A stretch of 64,000 bases of DNA. Source: Amycolatopsis bullii. GTDB taxonomy: Bacteria > Actinomycetota > Actinomycetes > Mycobacteriales > Pseudonocardiaceae. This document shows positions 1-9,200 of the stretch, in pieces. The DNA lies in the NCBI RefSeq assembly GCF_014654205.1, contig NZ_BNAW01000005.1, positions 1-64,000 of the forward strand. The letters run 5' to 3'. The notes beneath the pieces are model-generated. The model saw only the letters and a list, made by a program, of their open reading frames with translations, ran no database searches and was not told the origin of the DNA. How positions within the stretch are numbered: the first letter of the stretch is position 1; each line of letters begins with the position of its first letter. The position numbers and the translations under genes were made by a program.

Positions 1-2
1 CG

Positions 3-461
3 GGTGTCGACTGGGCGCTCGGCCGCGGCGGCCGGATCACGGCGGAACCGGTCGCCGGCGACCTGGGCTGGTGCTCGGGCCTGGCCGGCCGGGTCCTCGC
101 CGCGGCCGCCGGTCCGGGGTTCGCCGCACGGACGGCGGACGCGTTCTCGGCCGCGGTGGCCGCCCGGCCGCCGTCGGCCGACCAATCGCTCTGCCACGGC
201 GAGCTCGGCACCCTCGAAGCACTCGTGGTGCTGGCCGGACAGGGCCACGAACCGTCGGTCTCCGCGCTGCGGAGAGCGACTTCGCGCCTCGTGGGCGCCA
301 TCGAAGGACACGGGCTCCAGTGCGGTACTCCGCACGGAGTAGCGAGCCCGGGCCTGCTGACCGGAACCGGGGGTATCGGTTTCGGGTTGTTGCGGGTCGG
401 TTTTGCCGAACAGGTTCCGTCGGTTCTGCTGCTCGAACCGTCGGGACGGCTCCGGAAATAA
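3..461 (+). CDS. lanM: LanM-type lanthipeptide synthetase, C-terminal end (5' end outside window)
   Basis: This is the last ~152 codons of a class II lanthipeptide synthetase. The visible part is the end of the LanC-like cyclase domain, which adds cysteine thiols to dehydrated Ser/Thr in a precursor peptide. The zinc-site motifs are readable: WCSG (first Cys ligand, about residue 24 of the visible part) and SLCHGELG (Cys and His ligands). The typical LanM tail follows (SPGLLTGTGGIGFGLLR, then VPSVLLLEP). The frame is open to the left edge, so the dehydratase domain lies upstream. A small peptide gene starts 31 bp after the stop and a LAL regulator follows, as expected near the edge of a lanthipeptide cluster. 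Confidence 0.9.
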   Translation, partial: GVDWALGRGGRITAEPVAGDLGWCSGLAGRVLAAAAGPGFAARTADAFSAAVAARPPSADQSLCHGELGTLEALVVLAGQGHEPSVSALRRATSRLVGAIEGHGLQCGTPHGVASPGLLTGTGGIGFGLLRVGFAEQVPSVLLLEPSGRLRK

Positions 462-492
462 CCCCGAAACACACCTCATCACAGGAGTGAAG

Positions 493-699
493 ATGCGCAA
501 CGACACCAACGCCGGCGAATTCGACGCGACCCCCGCCGGCTCGGAGGCGGACAGCCCGCTCGGCGACGCCACCCCTGGTGCCAGAACGAAGATCGGTGTC
601 CGGGCGGGGATTCTGGCCGGACTCACCCTCGGCGTGGCCAGTGCCGCGGTCGTCACGGTGGACATCAGCACCGTGGTGAGCAACCACACGCACGCGTGA
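493..699 (+). CDS. Small Ser/Thr-rich, cysteine-free peptide next to lanM; possible modified-peptide precursor
   Basis: A 68-residue peptide starts at ATG 493 behind a good ribosome site (AGGAGTGA). A longer in-frame start at 403 would run back into lanM and has no ribosome site. Residues 1-30 are acidic and Gly/Pro/Ala-rich, like a RiPP leader, with PGA at about 28-30. Residues 31-68 are hydrophobic and end in many Ser/Thr (SAAVVTVDISTVVSNHTHA). It has no cysteine, so it cannot form lanthionine rings. Its position beside lanM suggests a substrate that is only dehydrated, or one whose dehydro residues are reduced to D-amino acids, as in bicereucin-type systems. It could instead be a small single-pass membrane protein. 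The function is inferred from context only. Confidence 0.6.
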   Translation: MRNDTNAGEFDATPAGSEADSPLGDATPGARTKIGVRAGILAGLTLGVASAAVVTVDISTVVSNHTHA

Positions 700-810
700 C
701 GTACTCGGCACGGCACAAAGCGTGACAACAACCCCAATCCTGCCGTCCGAACAGTGGAATCTCCACCGGAAGACCACCGAATTCGTGACTCCGGTCTCTA
801 AGGTTGGCGC

Positions 811-3747
811 ATGCGCACCCGTGCCCCCGCTCTCGTCGGCCGAGGACCGGAGATCGAGGAGATCGAGCGGGTGTTGCGGGACGCTCGCCGCTCTTCGGGA
901 TCGGCCGTGTTCGTCACGGGGGAACCCGGCATCGGCAAGACCCGGCTGGCCGCCGAGGCGGTCGGCCACGCCCTCGACGCGGGATTGGTGGTGCTGCGCG
1001 GCCGCGGCAGCACCACCGGGCCCGCGGTCCCGTTCCGGGCCCTCACCGAAGCGCTGCTGTCCCTCGCCCGCACCGGCGGCCGCGAGCTGGTCGAACAGCT
1101 CGGGCCGTACCGGTCGGTGCTGGGCAGGCTGATCCCGGACTGGGCCGCCGGCACCGACACCGCGGGCGACTCCTCGCTGGTCGTCCTCGCCGAGGCGACG
1201 CTGCGGCTCACCGGGCTGGCCGGGGCGGGCCGCGGCTGCCTCTTCGTCGTCGACGACCTCCAGGACGCCGACGTGGAAACCCTCGCCGTGGTGGAGTACC
1301 TGGCCGCCAACGTCCGCACGCAGCCGGTGGTCGTGCTGGCCACCCTGCGCGCCGAACCCTCGCCCGCGCTCGAGGCGGCCCACGCCGTCGCCCGGCGCGG
1401 CGAGGGGCTCCTCATGCCGCTCGACAGCCTCGGGCCCGCCGAAGTGCGGGACGTCGTGGCGTCCTCGCTCGGCGCCGAGCCGGACCAGGTGTCGGCCGAC
1501 GTGGCCGAGCGCTTGTTCGCCGACAGCGCGGGCAACCCGCTGGTCGTCGAGGAACTGCTGCACAGCATGGTGGCGGCGGGCGAGCTGGTGAACGGCGCGG
1601 CGGGCTGGCGGTTCACCGGCCACGGCCGCAGCGCCGTGCCCTCGACGCTCGTCACGATCATCACCCGCCGCGCCGACCGCCTCGGCGAACGCGGCAAGCA
1701 GCTGCTCGCCATCGCCGCGGTGCTCGGCCGCCGGTTCCCCCTGTCAGTGGTGCAGCGGGTGAGCGAGCTGGACGACCACAGCCTGTTCGGCCACCTGCAG
1801 TCCGCCGTCGCCGCCCAGCTGCTCATCGCCGACGAGCGCGGCGAAGACTGGTACGCCTTCCGCCACCCGCTCACCGCCGAAGCCCTGCTGACCCTGCTCA
1901 ACCCGGCCGAACGCGTGGCGCTGTCGGCGAAAGCGGCCGACGCCGTGGTGGAACTGCACCCCGACCTGCCGGGTGAGCTGTGCAGCCTGGCCGCGTCGCT
2001 GCGGCTGGGCGCCGGGGACCGCTGGGCCGCCGCCGACCTCTACCGCGAAGCCGCCCAGCGCGCGCTGGGCGAAGGCGCGCCCGGGTCGGCGATCGCCGTG
2101 CTGGAGCACGCGGTGAACCTGCTCGGCGACGACGCCGATCGCGGTGACGACCGGTCCGGCCGGTACCGGGACCTGCTCGAGCTGCTGCTGTTCGCGCTGG
2201 CGGAGGCCGGGCGGTTCGACCGGGCGGTGAAGGTCGCGCGCTCGCTGCGGCCCGCCGACGGCCGCGACCCCGCGCGCCAGATCCGCGTCCACGTCCGCCT
2301 GGCCTGGGCGGCGCAGGTCGCCGGCCGCTGGGCGGAGGGCTTCGAGCAGGTCGCCGCCGCGCGGGCGCTGCTGCCCGGGACAGGACTGGACGAGGAGGCC
2401 GTGGCGGTCGACGCCGTGGACGCGTACCTCTCGATGTCCGGCCCGGCCCCCGACCGGGTGCGCCGCAGCGAAGAGCTGGGCCGCCGCGCGGTCGAGGGCG
2501 CCGAGCGGATCGGCTCGCCGTCGACGGCGTGCCAGGCGCTCTACGCGGTCGGGTTCGTGGTGCGCGAGCGGGACATGGCCGAGTCCGACGAGTGCTTCCG
2601 GCGCATGCTCGACCGCGCCGCCGAGCACCGGCTGACGAACTGGCGCAACTACGCGCTGGTCGGTCTCGGCGGCAACGCCTGGCTGGCCGAGGCGGACCCC
2701 TCCGGGCTGGAGACCGCGCGGGCCGAGGCCCTGCGCACCGGCGGGATCAGCCTGGCCTACAACGCCGAGGCCGTGCTGGGCCTGCATTCCGTGCTGTGCG
2801 GCCGGTTCACCGAGGCCGGGCAGCGGCTCGACGCCTGCTACGCGGAGGCGTCGCGGATCAAGCTGTACGCCGTCACCCGGTACGTCCAGATGGCGCAGGC
2901 GGTGCTGGCGGGACACCGCGGCGACCGCCGGGCGATGGAGGCCGCGCTCGGCGACTTCCGGCGCGGCGGCGGTGACGCCGGTCCCGAGGCCCCGCTCGCG
3001 CGCGGCCTGGCCCACGTCTTCTGCTCGCTGCTGGAGGAGGACCGCGACACCGCACGCGCCGAACTGGACACGCTCGCCGCCGACCAGGCGCGCCAGCAGA
3101 GCACCTTCCACCTCGCCGGCACCCACGGCCTCAAGCTGCTGCTCGACGTCATCGCCGGCGACGCGGCCTGGGACGACCACCGGCGCGTCGCCGGCGGGGC
3201 CACCGGCGGGATGCGCTGGAACCGCCAGTTCGTGCTGCTGGCCGAGGCGGTGCTGCACGGCCGCGACCACGCGCACGAGGCCGCGGCCACGGCGATGCGG
3301 CGCGCGGCACAGGCGGCCGCCCCGTTCGGCGTCGCCCGGCCGCTGGGCCTGCGCCTGACCGCGGAACCCGCCGTCGACGACGGCTGGGGCGAGCCCGCGG
3401 AATGGCTGCGCGAAGCCGAAAGCCACTTCCACGGCGCGGATGTGATCCCGGTGGCCAGCGCGTGCCGCGCGCTGCTGCGGCGGGCCGGCGCGTCGGTGCA
3501 GCAACGCCGCACGGGCACCGAGCGGGTGCCCGAGAGCCTGCGCGCGATCGGCGTCACCCTGCGCGAGTACGAGGTCTTCGAGCTGCTGGCGTTCCGGCTC
3601 AGCAACAAGGCACTGGCGGCGCGGCTGCACATCTCCCCGCGCACGGTGGAGAAGCACGTGGCGGCGCTGCTGATGAAGACCTCGGTCCGCGACCGCGCCG
3701 AGCTGGCCCGGTTCGCGGCCGAGCATTCATCGGCCTCGGAGGTGTGA
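811..3747 (+). CDS. LAL-family (large ATP-binding LuxR) transcriptional regulator
   Basis: This is a 978-residue STAND-type regulator. The N-terminal AAA/NACHT-like ATPase has a Walker A motif GEPGIGKT (37-44) and a Walker B CLFVVDDLQ (about 144-152). A long alpha-helical TPR-like middle section follows. The C-terminus is a LuxR/GerE helix-turn-helix (about 905-965) with the recognition segment ISPRTVEKHVAALLMKT. The usual LTxRExEV entry is slightly altered to LTLREYEVFELLA. LAL proteins are normally ATP-dependent activators of secondary-metabolite or sugar genes. It lies 111 bp after the LanM-associated peptide on the same strand, so it may regulate that cluster; this is inference. It is full length for the family. 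Confidence 0.9.
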   Translation: MRTRAPALVGRGPEIEEIERVLRDARRSSGSAVFVTGEPGIGKTRLAAEAVGHALDAGLVVLRGRGSTTGPAVPFRALTEALLSLARTGGRELVEQLGPYRSVLGRLIPDWAAGTDTAGDSSLVVLAEATLRLTGLAGAGRGCLFVVDDLQDADVETLAVVEYLAANVRTQPVVVLATLRAEPSPALEAAHAVARRGEGLLMPLDSLGPAEVRDVVASSLGAEPDQVSADVAERLFADSAGNPLVVEELLHSMVAAGELVNGAAGWRFTGHGRSAVPSTLVTIITRRADRLGERGKQLLAIAAVLGRRFPLSVVQRVSELDDHSLFGHLQSAVAAQLLIADERGEDWYAFRHPLTAEALLTLLNPAERVALSAKAADAVVELHPDLPGELCSLAASLRLGAGDRWAAADLYREAAQRALGEGAPGSAIAVLEHAVNLLGDDADRGDDRSGRYRDLLELLLFALAEAGRFDRAVKVARSLRPADGRDPARQIRVHVRLAWAAQVAGRWAEGFEQVAAARALLPGTGLDEEAVAVDAVDAYLSMSGPAPDRVRRSEELGRRAVEGAERIGSPSTACQALYAVGFVVRERDMAESDECFRRMLDRAAEHRLTNWRNYALVGLGGNAWLAEADPSGLETARAEALRTGGISLAYNAEAVLGLHSVLCGRFTEAGQRLDACYAEASRIKLYAVTRYVQMAQAVLAGHRGDRRAMEAALGDFRRGGGDAGPEAPLARGLAHVFCSLLEEDRDTARAELDTLAADQARQQSTFHLAGTHGLKLLLDVIAGDAAWDDHRRVAGGATGGMRWNRQFVLLAEAVLHGRDHAHEAAATAMRRAAQAAAPFGVARPLGLRLTAEPAVDDGWGEPAEWLREAESHFHGADVIPVASACRALLRRAGASVQQRRTGTERVPESLRAIGVTLREYEVFELLAFRLSNKALAARLHISPRTVEKHVAALLMKTSVRDRAELARFAAEHSSASEV

Positions 3748-3882
3748 CGGCGGTGCCTGGGCGCGGGTCATAACCGTCCTGTGTAGACGGTCTGGCAATC
3801 GTGGCCGCAGCCCTCCTCCGGATGCCACCGACGCTACGAACTCCGCTCCCGCTTCCGCACCCTGGCCAGGGTCGAAGCCGGC

Positions 3883-3921
3883 GCCGTGCGGACGCGGCGC
3901 ACGATTCCGCGTCCGCACGGC
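3883..3921. terminator. Bidirectional hairpin between convergent genes
   Basis: A perfect 15-bp inverted repeat (GCCGTGCGGACGCGG at 3883-3897 against its complement at 3907-3921) encloses a 9-nt loop. It lies between the stop of the rightward LAL gene and the stop of the leftward membrane gene, where a two-way terminator is expected. There is no clear T-tract, which is usual in high-GC actinomycetes. Confidence 0.65.
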
Positions 3922-3965
3922 CGGCCCGCCGGTCGCGTCCGCAGTGGCTCGGGCGCGCGGCGAGC

Positions 3966-4325
3966 TCAGGGGGCCAGTGCCGAGGCCGCGCACAGCGTCG
4001 CCCAGGTGGCCGCGAACGCCGCCACCTTCGTGCGCGCCGCCCGGTCCGGCAGGTTCGTGCCGAACACCACCGCGTCCGCCGCGTCGGACGCCACCCGCGC
4101 CGCGAGCGCGACCTGCAGCGGCTTGCCCGCGGGGGCGAGGAGCATCGCCAGGCCGATGGCCGCGTCGCGGGCGCCGATACCGGCGATCAAGGTGCGGACG
4201 CCCGCGGTGACCCCGCCGTCCCGGGTCGTCAGGCCGCACGGTTTCGCCAGTACGCGCGGCGCGGCGATGATCGTGGCACTGTAGGCGGCGGTCACCGCTC
4301 CGAGAACGCGGGTCAAGGCGGGCAT
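3966..4325 (-). CDS. Small integral membrane protein (DUF4267-like)
   Basis: This 119-residue protein has about four hydrophobic stretches (around 5-20, 42-65, 68-90 and 98-118) with short polar links. The pattern resembles DUF4267 membrane proteins, for which no biochemical role is established. The start is ATG 4325, 12 bp after the stop of the secreted cupredoxin gene on the same strand, so the two are probably co-transcribed. I cannot tell from the sequence whether it works with that protein. The family call is by general pattern only. Confidence 0.65.
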   Translation of the reverse strand: MPALTRVLGAVTAAYSATIIAAPRVLAKPCGLTTRDGGVTAGVRTLIAGIGARDAAIGLAMLLAPAGKPLQVALAARVASDAADAVVFGTNLPDRAARTKVAAFAATWATLCAASALAP

Positions 4326-4337
4326 CCGTCACTTCTT

Positions 4338-6170
4338 TCAGTCGGCGCGGCCGGAAGACTTCCGCTTACCCGCGTCCGCCGGTGCCAAACCGCCGCCACC
4401 GACGCCGGACTCGATCGCGGCCGTCACGATGCGGTTGCGGTCGCCCGTCGACAGCACCCCGTCGGCCACCAGTTCCTGGGTCACCGCCTTCACGTGTTTG
4501 ACGAACCGGTCGTGCGACGCGTACTCCGCGTTCTCGTCGATGACGTCGTTGATCGTGCAGCCGTTGCCGGTGTCGACGTTCTCCACCTGGCTGTCGATCC
4601 CGCCGATCACCACCGTCTCCCGGGTGTCCGAGGACGGGCAGGCGTCCGGCGGCGGCGCGGCCGCGACCACCGTGAACGCCCCCGCCAGCTCCGCCGAGAC
4701 GTTGCCGGCGGCGTCGGTGGCCCGGGCCCGCACGGTGTGCGCCCCGAGCGCGGACACGACCACGCCTGTCGTGTACCGGGTCCACGCCGAAGCGTCCACT
4801 TTGTACTCGATGAAGCCCACACCCGACTCCGCGTCGGTGGCCGTCACCGTCACCGTGGCCGAGCCCACGTAGTTCCAGCCGCCGTCTTGGTTCCCGGTGA
4901 CCTGGAGCGCGACCGAAGGCGCGGTGGTGTCCCCGCCGGCGACCACGGTGAACGAAACCGAACCCTCCGCGGACGCATTGCCGGCGACGTCGCGAGCGCG
5001 GTAGCCCACCGTGTGCGCACCGGCCGCGGACACCGGAACCGGCCCCGCGTACGCAGTCCACGCCCCACTGTCCACCTTGTACTCGACCGCCGCGACCCCG
5101 GAACCCGCGTCGGAAGCGGTCACCGTGACCGTCGCCTTGCCGACGTAGTTGCCGTCGGAGTCCCGCGTGCCGGCGACCGAGGCCGACACGGTCGGTGCCG
5201 TCGTGTCACGCTTCACCACCGTGAAGCCCACCATGCCCTCCGGTGACGTGTTTCCCGCCGCGTCGGTCGCCCGGAAGTGGACCATGTGCGCGCCCGCCCC
5301 GGTCACCGAGACCGGCGCCGAGTACGGTGTCCAGGCGCCGCCGTCCAGCTGGTACTCGACCGACCGGACGGCGGAGTCCGCGTCGGTCGCCGTCAGCGAA
5401 ACCGTGGCCACGTCGAGGTAGTTGCCCGCCGGATCCTTCTCGCCCGCGATCGAGGCGGTCACCGTCGGCGGGGTGGTGTCGCCCTGCCCTTCGACGATCG
5501 TGAAGTGCGCCATGCCTTCTTCGGACGTGTTCCCGGCGACGTCGGTGGCCCGGTGGTGCAGCATGTGCATGCCCACCGCGGTCACCACCACCGGCGCGGT
5601 GTACGTGGTCCACGTGCCGCCGTCGAGCTGGTACTCGACCGACGCCACGCCGGAGCCCGCATCGGTCGCGGTCAGCGAAACCGTGGCCGATCCGACGTAG
5701 TTGCCGGACGGATCGCGGTCCCCCGCCACCGCCGCGGTGACGGTCGGCGCGGTCGTGTCGCCGGTGCCGTCGGAGACGACGAACTCCCCCACCATCGCGG
5801 TGTGCCCGGGGATGGTGCAGAAGTAGCGGTACTTGCCGGGTGTCAGCGTCACGACGGCCTCGTGCCGCCCGTTCTGCGGGTCGAACGGGTTGGCCAGGAT
5901 GTTCAGCGAGACGTCGTGGTTGTAGCCCGGCGTCGTCGTGTCGAACGTCAGGGTGTGCGACATCCCGGTCGTGTTGCCGGTCGCTTCGCTGTTCTCGAAG
6001 ACGATGGTGGTCTCGCCGGGCCGGGCGCCGGTCGGCGCGGACGCGTATTCGGTGGTGCTGTTGTTCCCGGTCCAGGTCAGCGTCTGGACCGGCGCCGCCG
6101 CCGCGGGCGTCGCCAGCCCGAGCACCGCCAGGAAAGCGGTCAGCAGCAGGGCGATCAGTCGTGGGGACAT
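4338..6170 (-). CDS. Secreted cupredoxin with four Ig-like repeats and a C-terminal module shared with the ThuA/GSDH protein
   Basis: This 610-residue exported protein has a Sec signal peptide (1-26, ending AAAA). A plastocyanin-like domain (27-135) follows, with the type 1 copper ligands visible as His72, Cys118, His123 and Met126 (motif FCTIPGHTAM). Four repeats of ~92 residues come next (138-228, 231-320, 322-412, 414-503), each with TAPTV, VEY+(L/V)D and RATD.AGN signatures of bacterial Ig/OmpL47-like domains. Residues 511-590 form a small module (GNGCTINDVIDE, FVKHVKAVTQELVADGVLS) that recurs in the neighbouring 1336-residue protein. A basic tail ends the chain. It probably carries electrons outside the cell. 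It lies just beyond the hairpin that closes the sugar operon, so it may have its own promoter or depend on read-through. Confidence 0.85.
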   Translation of the reverse strand: MSPRLIALLLTAFLAVLGLATPAAAAPVQTLTWTGNNSTTEYASAPTGARPGETTIVFENSEATGNTTGMSHTLTFDTTTPGYNHDVSLNILANPFDPQNGRHEAVVTLTPGKYRYFCTIPGHTAMVGEFVVSDGTGDTTAPTVTAAVAGDRDPSGNYVGSATVSLTATDAGSGVASVEYQLDGGTWTTYTAPVVVTAVGMHMLHHRATDVAGNTSEEGMAHFTIVEGQGDTTPPTVTASIAGEKDPAGNYLDVATVSLTATDADSAVRSVEYQLDGGAWTPYSAPVSVTGAGAHMVHFRATDAAGNTSPEGMVGFTVVKRDTTAPTVSASVAGTRDSDGNYVGKATVTVTASDAGSGVAAVEYKVDSGAWTAYAGPVPVSAAGAHTVGYRARDVAGNASAEGSVSFTVVAGGDTTAPSVALQVTGNQDGGWNYVGSATVTVTATDAESGVGFIEYKVDASAWTRYTTGVVVSALGAHTVRARATDAAGNVSAELAGAFTVVAAAPPPDACPSSDTRETVVIGGIDSQVENVDTGNGCTINDVIDENAEYASHDRFVKHVKAVTQELVADGVLSTGDRNRIVTAAIESGVGGGGLAPADAGKRKSSGRAD

Positions 6171-6197
6171 CGCGGGGACCCTTCCTGAAGTGAGGGG

Positions 6198-6254
6198 TCG
6201 TGAGTGCGTAACAGTGTTAGAGCACTGTTACGCACTCACGACCAGCCGCGGCAG
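6198..6254. repeat. 57-bp palindromic repeat element, copy 1; 19-bp stem acts as probable terminator
   Basis: TCGTGAGTGCGTAACAGTG (6198-6216) pairs perfectly with 6223-6241 around the loop TTAGAG. It sits 15 bp after the stop of the 1336-residue protein gene and 27 bp before the start of the cupredoxin gene, so it should end or attenuate the long sugar operon. The hairpin plus the 13 bases to its right (to ...AGCCGCGGCAG) recurs at 42811-42867 with the same length and orientation. Confidence 0.8.
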
Positions 6255-6256
6255 GG

Positions 6257-9200
6257 TTACAGCTGCCGCACCCGGATGTTGCGGAACTCGATCAGGTCGT
6301 TGTCGCTGTGGTTCTGCAGCCCGATGAACCCGCTGACGAACTGCCGCAGGTCGGTCGGCGGGTCACCCGCGCGCGACGACTGCTGCCCGGGCGTGTTGTC
6401 GAACTCGTTGATCACCACGCCGTTGCGGATCATCGTGTAGTGCTGCCCGACGACCTTGATCTCGTACTCGTTCCACGTGCCCTTCGGCCGGGCACCCGCC
6501 TGGTCGAGCGGCCGCGGGTCGAAGTTGTAGACCGACCCGGTCTTCTGCGGCTCACCGGTGTCGCCGTCGTAGATCTGGATTTCGTGGCCGCAGTAGATCG
6601 CGACCCACGCCTGCGACGTCCGCGCCGACCCGACCGTCCCGCAGCTGCCCGGCGGCCGCTGGTCCAGGGGTGTCCGCGGATCCGGGAACCGGACGAACAC
6701 ACCGCTGTTGGCCCGGTTCGGGTCGGGGGCGATGTCCTTGAACTGCACCTTCACCGAGAAGTCGCCGAACTGCCGCTGGGCGTACCAGAGCATGCCCAGC
6801 CCACCGGCCGAGCGGATCGACCCGTCGGGCTGCAGGGTGAACTGCCCCGAAGGTGCCTGCTCCCATGCCCTCAGCGACTCGGCTGTGCCGTCGAAAAGCG
6901 CCTGGTAGCCGGTGGTTCCCGGTTTCCCGATCGGTGACGCCTCGGCGGCCGCGTTCAGCTCCGCCACCTCGGCGTCGTTGAGCACCCCGAGGTCGGACAG
7001 CGTCTCGGTGGCCTGCTCGACGTGGTTGACGAACGCTGCGTGCGTGCTCCACGTGCTTTCGTCGTCGAGGAAGTCGTCCACCGTGCAGCCACCGCCGGCG
7101 TTGCGGTTGACCACCTTCGTGATCGTGTCGCCCAAGGTCACCACCGGGCTCGGATCGGCCACCGCGCACCCGACGTTGACCGCGGTCCGGGTCGTCACCG
7201 CTTCGCCGTCGGCGTAGGTCACGGTGAGCTTGGCGGTGAAGAGGCCGGTGCGCGGGTAGGTGTGCCGCGGATCGGCCTGGGTGGACACCGAGCCGTCGCC
7301 GAACTCCCACCGGTAGGACACGCCACCGGACTTCGACCCGGTGAACGCCGCCGTCAGCGCCTTGTTCTGCACCATGGTCGACGACGCCGCGGGAGCCGGG
7401 GTCGGCGCGCCACCGGTGTAGCTGATCTTCAGCAGCTTCTGGTTGGCGTCCAGGGAGAAGAACCCGTTGCCGTAGTCGAGCACGTACAGCGCGCCGTCCG
7501 GCCCGAACTTGGCGTCCATCCAGCTCTGCACCCGCGTGTCACCGGACCCGCCGGGGATGATCTGCCGGAACGTCTCGGCGAACACCGGCGGCTGGTGCGT
7601 CGGCACGCCCGCCGGATCCACGGCCACCGCGACCCGGTTCTGCGAGTTGGCTTCGTCGGCGATGAACCACTTGTTGTCCCAGTACTCCGGCCACGCGACA
7701 CCGCTGTTCGTGTTGACCAGCGAGCGGTGGTACGTCGGCCCGGACATGATCGCCTGGCCGCCGCCCCGCAGGTAGGGCTGGGTGTAGGTGGCGTCCGCCG
7801 CGTTGTACGTGGGGATCGACGAGCCCGGCCGCTTCGGGAAGACCGGCCCGCCGCCGTCCGGCGAGTACCAGATCATGTTGTCCTTGATCGGCGGCAGCGT
7901 CACCAGGCCGGTGTTGCGCGGCGAGGTGTTCACCGGGTGGTCGCAGTCGTACCAGCCGGTGAGCTCCGCGGCGTTGGTGCTGCTGCGGTCGCGGTAGGGC
8001 TGCCGGTTGCCCATGCAGTACGGCCAGCCGTGGTTGCCCGCCTCGGTGATGATCGTGGCCGTCTCGTACTTCGCCGGCCCGAGCTCGGGACTCGGCGACG
8101 GCGCGTCCGGGCCGACCCAGCCCGCGGTCATCCAGTTGTGCACCGGGTCGATCTGCAGCCGCGAGATGTTCCGGACACCCATGACGTAGATCTCCGGGCG
8201 CGTCTTGTCCGCCGGCCCGTTCGGGAACAGGTTCCCCTGCGGGATCGTGTACGTCCCGTTCGCCTCCGGGTGGATGCGCAGGATCTTGCCGCCGAGGTCG
8301 TTCGTGTTGCCCGCCGTGCGGCGCGCGTCCTGGAACGAAAGGCCCTTGTAGTCGAGCGTCCAGTTGTTGCCCGAGTAGCCGTTCGAGCCGCCCGAGGAGT
8401 TGTTGTCCCCGGACCCGATGTAGAGGTTGCCGTCCTTGTCGAACGCCATCCCGCCGCCGGCGTGGCAGCAGCTGTGGATCTGCACGTCCCAGGACAGCAG
8501 GTCCTTGCGGGTGGCCTGGTCGATCGTCTGCGCGGCCGCGTTGTAGGTGAACCGCGAGACCGTCCGCTTGCCGATCCGCTTGTCGCGGTCGATCGACTCG
8601 TGCGGCATCCAGTAGGCGTACATCCAGCCGTTCTCGGCGAACTTCGGGTCCAGCGTCAGCCCGAGCAGGCCCTCTTCGTTCTTGACGAGCTCGTCGCCGC
8701 TGCCCCGGTTGCCCATCACCCGCAACGTCGTGAGCAGCTTGGGCTTCTTGGTGACCGGGTCCCACTGGTGGATCGTGCCGCAGCCGAGGCCGACGTTCGG
8801 GTCGTCCCAGCTGACCACCGGCCCGGTCGGGCAGGCCGCCTTGCCGATGTAGAACACCTTGCCGTCGGGGGCGATGGTCAGCCCGTGCGGCTCGCCGATC
8901 TGGTCGAGCTGGCCGGCCGCGTTCTTGCCGGTCAGCTTTTCGATCTTGTAGTTGGCGGCGATCCCAGCCTGGCAGTCGCCGCGGACCATGCCGGTGGTCC
9001 AGCGCAGGGCGCCGAGCAGGTGGTCGCGGAACTGCCCTTCGCCGTAGGAGGCCTCGGTGCGGCCCATCCCGGTGTAGAAGGAGCGGCCGCCGTCGTAGTC
9101 ACGGCACCACGAGATCGGGTGGAACGCGCCGTTCGCGCCGACTCCCGGCTGGTAGCCCTTCTCCTCGACCTGCGCCACGGTGTGCACGGTGCCGACCGGG

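Noticed and set aside
4660..5760. Repetitive DNA that could suggest a repeat array or CRISPR
   Set aside because: The repeats are about 276 bp each and are coding. They correspond to four Ig-like domains in one reading frame.
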